This document shows, one piece after another, positions 59,145 to 64,000 of a stretch of DNA of 64,000 nucleotides. The notes under the pieces were generated by a model. That model made no database searches. It was not told where the DNA came from and saw only the letters and a program-made list of their open reading frames with translations. A program made the translations under genes and the position numbers. Location of the stretch: positions 365,578-429,577 of the forward strand of contig NZ_LT699727.1 of NCBI RefSeq assembly GCF_900155395.1, given 5' to 3'. Numbering within the stretch: the stretch's first letter is position 1; every line of letters begins with the position of its first letter. The stretch is from Merdibacter massiliensis (GTDB lineage Bacteria > Bacillota_I > Bacilli_A > Erysipelotrichales > Erysipelotrichaceae).

Positions 59145-59876
59145 CTATTTGGAAAGCGGGTAACGTTGTTCAAAAATTTTATACAACAAGATGGCACAGG
59201 CAACAGATGCATTCAATGAATTGACTTTTCCAATCATGGGTAAACGTACAAAATAATCACATTGTTTTTTCACCAACGGACGCAATCCAAAACCCTCTGA
59301 ACCGATGACGAGTACCATAGGCATATCATAACTGCCCTCTCGATAATCCTTTGCATCTTCCAGATCGGCACCTATGACCCAGTAACCTTGTTCTTTCATA
59401 TATTGCAAGGTTTGCGATAAATTAGTAACTGCACTGACTTTCACACTATGGATCGCACCTGTGCTTACTTTTGCCACAGTTGGCGTTAAGGATACGCTGC
59501 GATGCTTGCCAATAATGATTCCATCAGCTCCAACAGCATCACAACTACGCAAAATTGCACCTAAATTATGCGGATCTTCCAATTCATCCAACATGACAAA
59601 CAGTCCATTTTTTCCCTGTGGGACACTAGCCAACAGTTCTTCGATCGTATACGTGCGATATTCATCGATCACTGCAGCAATTCCCTGATGATGGGTATTC
59701 TTCGTTTTTTTATCCAACTGATCGCGTGTCATCCAGCGAACAGGAATCTGTTGTGCTTTGGCTATTTGAACCAGTCGCTGATCTTTTATGCCCTTCATCA
59801 GCAACAGTTCATAAACCTTCGTATCTTCTTTTAACAGCTGCAATACTACATTCTTTCCATATACGATCTGTGTCAT
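59145..59876 (-). CDS. rlmB: 23S rRNA (guanosine-2'-O-)-methyltransferase RlmB
   Basis: 243 residues. N-terminal L30e-like substrate-binding domain (VYGKNVVLQLLKEDTKVYELLLMKG), then the SPOUT knot with VMLDELEDPHNLGAILRSCDAVGADGIII, VLVIGSEGFGLRPLVKKQCDYFVRLPMIGKVNSLNASVACAILLYKI, all SAM-binding motifs intact. It methylates a guanosine of 23S rRNA. The ATG overlaps the mrnC stop by four bases; order cysS-mrnC-rlmB as in Bacillus. Confidence 0.93.
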   Translation of the reverse strand: MTQIVYGKNVVLQLLKEDTKVYELLLMKGIKDQRLVQIAKAQQIPVRWMTRDQLDKKTKNTHHQGIAAVIDEYRTYTIEELLASVPQGKNGLFVMLDELEDPHNLGAILRSCDAVGADGIIIGKHRSVSLTPTVAKVSTGAIHSVKVSAVTNLSQTLQYMKEQGYWVIGADLEDAKDYREGSYDMPMVLVIGSEGFGLRPLVKKQCDYFVRLPMIGKVNSLNASVACAILLYKIFEQRYPLSK

Positions 59877-60259
59877 AATGTTTCTCCTATTTCCTGAATC
59901 TTATTCCATAATTTCTCTAAACGGTCTTCTTTATGAAACAGATAAAGATAACCGATCAACGCTTCAAAAGCAGTCGAATAGCGATACGTCATAATGTCCG
60001 CATTTTTTGCTTTTGTTTTGATTGTTGCGTTTCTTCCTCTCGCAAGAATCAGCTCTTCATCTTCTAGAAAGAAATGTTCTTCTTTCAAGGTCAACAACAT
60101 TTTTGCCTGTGCTTTGGCGCATACCCAGGCACTGCTTTTTTTTTGCAAAGTGTTTGGATTTTGATATCCTTTTTCTAACATATGCATTCGTACTTTTAAG
60201 CTCATCCATGCATCTCCGATAAATGCTAATGTTGTTGCATTGTAATTGACGATTTCCAT
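59873..60259 (-). CDS. mrnC: Mini-ribonuclease III
   Basis: 128 residues: only the RNase III catalytic domain, no double-stranded-RNA-binding domain. NATTLAFIGDAWMSLKVRMHMLEKG contains the catalytic helix with the F/G-D signature, and the second acidic helix is STAFEALIGYLYLFHKEDRLEKLW. In Bacillus it matures 23S rRNA ends. Its start is two bases after the cysS stop, and its stop overlaps rlmB. Confidence 0.94.
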   Translation of the reverse strand: MEIVNYNATTLAFIGDAWMSLKVRMHMLEKGYQNPNTLQKKSSAWVCAKAQAKMLLTLKEEHFFLEDEELILARGRNATIKTKAKNADIMTYRYSTAFEALIGYLYLFHKEDRLEKLWNKIQEIGETL

Positions 60260-60260
60260 A

Positions 60261-61595
60261 TTACAAAATACCTTTTTCCATCAGCTGCGCGCGATAGACA
60301 TCTGCCTTTTGGAAATCTTTTTCTTTGACTGCCTTTCTCCATGTTTCATATAAAACGCAGTCTTCTTCACCTACACAGCATTTCGGAATTTCAATACCTA
60401 GCACTTGCATCATTGCCTGCATCGTTTTTAATAATGAAGCAACCAGCATCTGATCCATTTCTCTTTGACGAATCGCCGTATTTAATTTCTTGCTGACATC
60501 AAAAACGGCTGCCAGTGCATTCGGGGTATTGAGATCATCTGCCATTGCATCCATGAATGGTTGATAATATTCGTTTAACAATTCACCTTCGACGCATGCG
60601 CGATTTAGTGCTAATTTTACATATCCCTGTTTCATCGAATTAGAAATCCGTTCATATTCTTTTTGACTATTTGTCAAGGTTTCATCACTGATATTCAATG
60701 GAGCGCGATAATGTGCGGACAACATCATCCAGCGAATTTCATTGCCTCCGTATTGCTCAATCATATCTTTTGCCCATAATACATTTCCCAATGATTTTGA
60801 CATCTTATCCCCATTGATATTGATCATGCCATTATGGATCCAATAGCGGGCAATACTCGTTCCATAAGCTGCTCTGGATTGTGCAATTTCATTTTCATGA
60901 TGCGGAAATTTTAAATCCATTCCGCCGCCGTGAATATCGATCAAAGGACGCTGAAATACATCGTTGATCATAACAACACATTCTGTGTGCCATCCAGGAC
61001 GGCCTTTTGACCATGGTGAATCCCATTGGATTCCCTCATCCGTTGCCTTCCATAATGTAAAATCCAATGGATTTTCTTTCTTGCTGTTTTCATCGATACG
61101 TGCACCAACGATCAGATCATCGATACGTTGATGTGACAAACTTCCATATTCATTTACCTTGCCTACACGGAAATAAACGTCACCATCCACTTGGTAAGCA
61201 TATCCTTTCTCCACTAACAATGCTATAAATGCAATAATGGCATCCATCGTTTCTGTTACGCGAGGTGCAGCATCCGGCATCATCGCATGCAATGCCAAAC
61301 GATCATCGTTATATGCTTTGATAAATTTATCCGTTACTTCTTTCTCACTGACTCCCAGCTCTTTTGCTACGTTGATGATCTTGTCATCAACATCGGTGTA
61401 ATTGCTCACCATTTTCACTTCATATCCAAGTGCCTGCAATGTTCGCTTTAACGTGTCGAACACCACGATTGGCCGGGCATTTCCAATGTGCGGATAGTTA
61501 TATACGGTTGGTCCGCACACATACATGCTGACTTTTCCTTCTTCTAGCGGTTGAAACTCTTCCAATTTCATTGACATACTGTTATAAATTTTCAT
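60261..61595 (-). CDS. cysS: Cysteinyl-tRNA synthetase
   Basis: 444 residues. Zinc and HIGH region MYVCGPTVYNYPHIGNARPIVVFDTL near 25-50, the zinc ligands WHTECVVM near 208 and HHENEIAQS near 233, and KMSKSLGN near 264. It charges tRNA-Cys. A T-box leader with a TGC specifier lies immediately upstream, so it should be induced when uncharged tRNA-Cys builds up. AAGGAGCAGACGAT precedes the ATG. First gene of cysS-mrnC-rlmB. Confidence 0.97.
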   Translation of the reverse strand: MKIYNSMSMKLEEFQPLEEGKVSMYVCGPTVYNYPHIGNARPIVVFDTLKRTLQALGYEVKMVSNYTDVDDKIINVAKELGVSEKEVTDKFIKAYNDDRLALHAMMPDAAPRVTETMDAIIAFIALLVEKGYAYQVDGDVYFRVGKVNEYGSLSHQRIDDLIVGARIDENSKKENPLDFTLWKATDEGIQWDSPWSKGRPGWHTECVVMINDVFQRPLIDIHGGGMDLKFPHHENEIAQSRAAYGTSIARYWIHNGMININGDKMSKSLGNVLWAKDMIEQYGGNEIRWMMLSAHYRAPLNISDETLTNSQKEYERISNSMKQGYVKLALNRACVEGELLNEYYQPFMDAMADDLNTPNALAAVFDVSKKLNTAIRQREMDQMLVASLLKTMQAMMQVLGIEIPKCCVGEEDCVLYETWRKAVKEKDFQKADVYRAQLMEKGIL

Positions 61596-61616
61596 ATCGT
61601 CTGCTCCTTTTCTATA

Positions 61617-61833
61617 TTTTATATAAAAAAAGCCTCTTTATGCAAAGACGCAATCTGCGCGGTCCCACTTTGCTTGAAAGATGCTTTCCACTTTTTCCTT
61701 TAACGCAGGATACGTCTTTCCCTACATGTCGGGAAAGCCCTCGGAAATGCACTTCATATTACGTTGGGCCTCCCGCTCGCACCCTCCGGGAATCGCTGCT
61801 GCTTCTGGTAATACTACTCTTTTCCTCACTGGT
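61617..61833 (-). promoter_or_regulatory. T-box riboswitch controlling cysS
   Basis: Minus strand, in order: stem I with GGAGGGTGCGAGC apical region, a specifier triplet TGC followed by A (61749-61751), the T-box core TGGGACCGCGC (61657-61667), which matches the TGGNACCGCG consensus, and a terminator formed by GTCTTT/AAAGAGGC with a T7 run (61625-61650). The TGC codon specifies cysteine, agreeing with the gene behind it. Confidence 0.92.
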
Positions 61834-62481
61834 TTATGCTTTTTTTCCTTTTAACAAATCATTGATCACTTCTTCATATGGTGTGTTTTTTAATAATTGT
61901 TTGGCTTCTTTTAAATACTGTTTGCTTTTTTCATCTTCATGAACATAAGAATACTGTAATCCTAACAAATAAGCAAACATCCCGCGCTGCTGATCAGCTT
62001 GTGCATTTGCATGATATTCTTCAAATTCTTTAATATATTTTGCCTCTTTTCGAAGCAAGATACTTGCTATCATCTTTAGTTCTTTTACCGACTGAGGAGT
62101 TCCGTTCTCCTCTACGACCTTGATCATATCATTTGCTTTACGGCGATTTTTTGTTTCCACATAATAATAAAATCCTTGCACAGCAACTGATGCTTTCTCT
62201 TTTTTCTTCAAACGCATATGCAGCATCAATTGCAATTGTTCCTCGATTGCTTTTGCTTTCCCCTGTGTTAAGTAGGCACTTAAACGCATCATCTCACGTT
62301 CACCAGGTCGCAAGATCATTTTGCATCCAAAAGAATCGATGATTTGAAAAAAGCCATCCATATCCTCGTTTGCCATTGTCAGCATGATCTTTTTCGTATA
62401 TCTGCGACGCAATATTATGTTTCCACCAAAAATGATTCCCAATAACAAGACCGTGATCAGGATCAAAACCCATAAATCCAT
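61834..62481 (-). CDS. Membrane-anchored protein of unknown function
   Basis: 215 residues. One N-terminal membrane helix (WVLILITVLLLGIIFGGNIIL, about 4-24), a basic stop-transfer RRRYTKK, then a wholly helical cytoplasmic part in which pairs of helices recall TPR-like repeats (QLMLHMRLKKKEKASVAVQGFYYYVETKNRRKANDMIKVVEENG and LGLQYSYVHEDEKSKQYLKEAKQLL). No family recognised; possibly a scaffold. The start codon directly follows the stop of the 58-residue gene (TAGATG), so the two are coupled. The cysS leader begins right after its stop. Confidence 0.65.
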   Translation of the reverse strand: MDLWVLILITVLLLGIIFGGNIILRRRYTKKIMLTMANEDMDGFFQIIDSFGCKMILRPGEREMMRLSAYLTQGKAKAIEEQLQLMLHMRLKKKEKASVAVQGFYYYVETKNRRKANDMIKVVEENGTPQSVKELKMIASILLRKEAKYIKEFEEYHANAQADQQRGMFAYLLGLQYSYVHEDEKSKQYLKEAKQLLKNTPYEEVINDLLKGKKA

Positions 62482-62658
62482 CTATTTTTTCTCCTTCTTC
62501 TCTTCCTGCATTTCGACTGCAATACTCTGAAATTGTTCTAACAAACTTTCGCTGATTCCACTATCTTTCAGTTCCTTCAAGTATGCAAGATCCAGATCAT
62601 CCATTCCTTCTAAAGATGTTTCACCTACATCTTCTCCTAAACGTTCTTTTACCGGCAT
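62482..62658 (-). CDS. 58-residue acidic protein of unknown function
   Basis: Read from the minus strand; below common ORF length limits. It begins MPVKERLGEDVGETSLEGMD and ends EMQEEKKEKK. AGGAG lies eight bases before the ATG, and its stop codon touches the ATG of the next gene, both strong signs of a real coding sequence. Acidic first half and helical, Lys/Glu-rich second half; no membrane helix. A partner of the downstream membrane protein is plausible from the coupling. Confidence 0.6.
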   Translation of the reverse strand: MPVKERLGEDVGETSLEGMDDLDLAYLKELKDSGISESLLEQFQSIAVEMQEEKKEKK

Positions 62659-62773
62659 ATGATCATCTCCTATTTCATTTTACAATCAATTCGACGTGAT
62701 TTTATTATAACACAGGTATTCCTCTTATGCATCATTTTTACATGCAGAATGAACCTCTCAATAGCCGCCAAAA

Positions 62774-62806
62774 ACAAAAAAAGAGTGTTCATCAAGAACA
62801 CTCTAA
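62774..62806 (-). terminator. Terminator after gap
   Basis: Minus strand AGAGTGTTC-TTGAT-GAACACTCT followed by seven T, eight bases after the stop codon. Confidence 0.92.
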
Positions 62807-62814
62807 AACAACAA

Positions 62815-63852
<1,038 letters not shown>

Positions 63853-63856
63853 TTAT

Positions 63857-63885
63857 ATTATAAAGATTTGCCATTTCATTGTCAA
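63857..63885 (-). promoter_or_regulatory. Consensus sigma-A promoter of gap
   Basis: Minus strand TTGACA, 17 bases, TATAAT: both hexamers are perfect. Confidence 0.92.
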
Positions 63886-63968
63886 TTAAGAAAGATGGTT
63901 CCTGTGAATTTTTTAACATTTTCTTTCCTCATGATTCCTAATCACGAGTTTTATTACCTTTTCATCCT

Positions 63969-63995
63969 AAAAAAGGATGCCTCCACATCCTTTTT
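63969..63995. terminator. Bidirectional hairpin terminator at the window end
   Basis: AAAAAGGATG / CATCCTTTTT stem with a six-base loop and T/A runs on both sides; it probably ends the gene lying beyond the window. Confidence 0.75.
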
Positions 63996-64000
63996 GTCTA

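Overview
The window reads as a chromosome segment of a low-to-mid GC Firmicute, probably a gut Erysipelotrichia- or Clostridia-type organism. The reasons are AGGAGG-type ribosome sites, sigma-A promoters, a cysS T-box leader, the gene order cysS-mrnC-rlmB-sigma factor-rpmG-secE-nusG known from Bacillus, and a sorting-signal surface protein. No species is claimed. There is no rRNA operon and no CRISPR array.

Layout. 1-13.4 kb: housekeeping genes (thioesterase tail, acetyltransferase, lgt, MATE and DMT transporters, sbcCD, a large sorted surface protein, a TetR regulator, bcp-yaaA, flavin reductase-rubredoxin). 13.4-20 kb: an IS110-type element, an SDR enzyme, birA, gltX and an IS1182-type element. 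20-29.5 kb: a membrane protein, a patatin lipase and a cell-surface polysaccharide locus. In that locus WecB makes UDP-ManNAc, WecC oxidises it to the uronate, a TagA/WecG enzyme and a two-module glycosyltransferase build the chain, and a TagGH-like ABC exporter moves it out. 29.6-42.1 kb: an accessory region bounded by tRNA-Leu(GAG), tRNA-Leu(CAG) and tRNA-Thr(GGT). It holds a decayed IS481/IS1202-like element with 25-bp direct repeats and a 56-bp inverted-repeat insertion, then an AT-rich integrated element with 22-bp att-like repeats. The integrated element carries a DUF4145 protein, a divergent repressor switch (small HTH protein and LexA/CI-like S24 repressor), a ParB-like protein, a Dam-type methylase and a broken tyrosine integrase. 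A second IS110-type element lies inside it. Its right att repeat, which is the tRNA-Thr terminator, is split by an IS4-type element that itself carries an IS3-type element. 42.1-64 kb: core genes again, namely maf, a DUF1461 protein, the threonine divergon (thrC-thrB-ACT regulator against hom-lysC-asd), an orphan response regulator, an AGCS symporter, smpB-capA-rnr-secG, a HAD phosphatase, nusG-secE-rpmG, the sigma factor, rlmB-mrnC-cysS with its T-box, two small hypothetical genes and gap.

Most notable: both IS110-type elements have, directly upstream of the recombinase gene, a 140-180 nt non-coding stretch closed by a perfect 9-bp long-range stem. It is followed by a terminator-like hairpin whose 3' arm carries the recombinase ribosome site and whose T-tract runs into the ATG. 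These are good candidates for bridge RNAs with a switch between guide RNA and recombinase expression. The second notable unit is the S24 repressor-ParB-like-Dam cassette of the integrated element.
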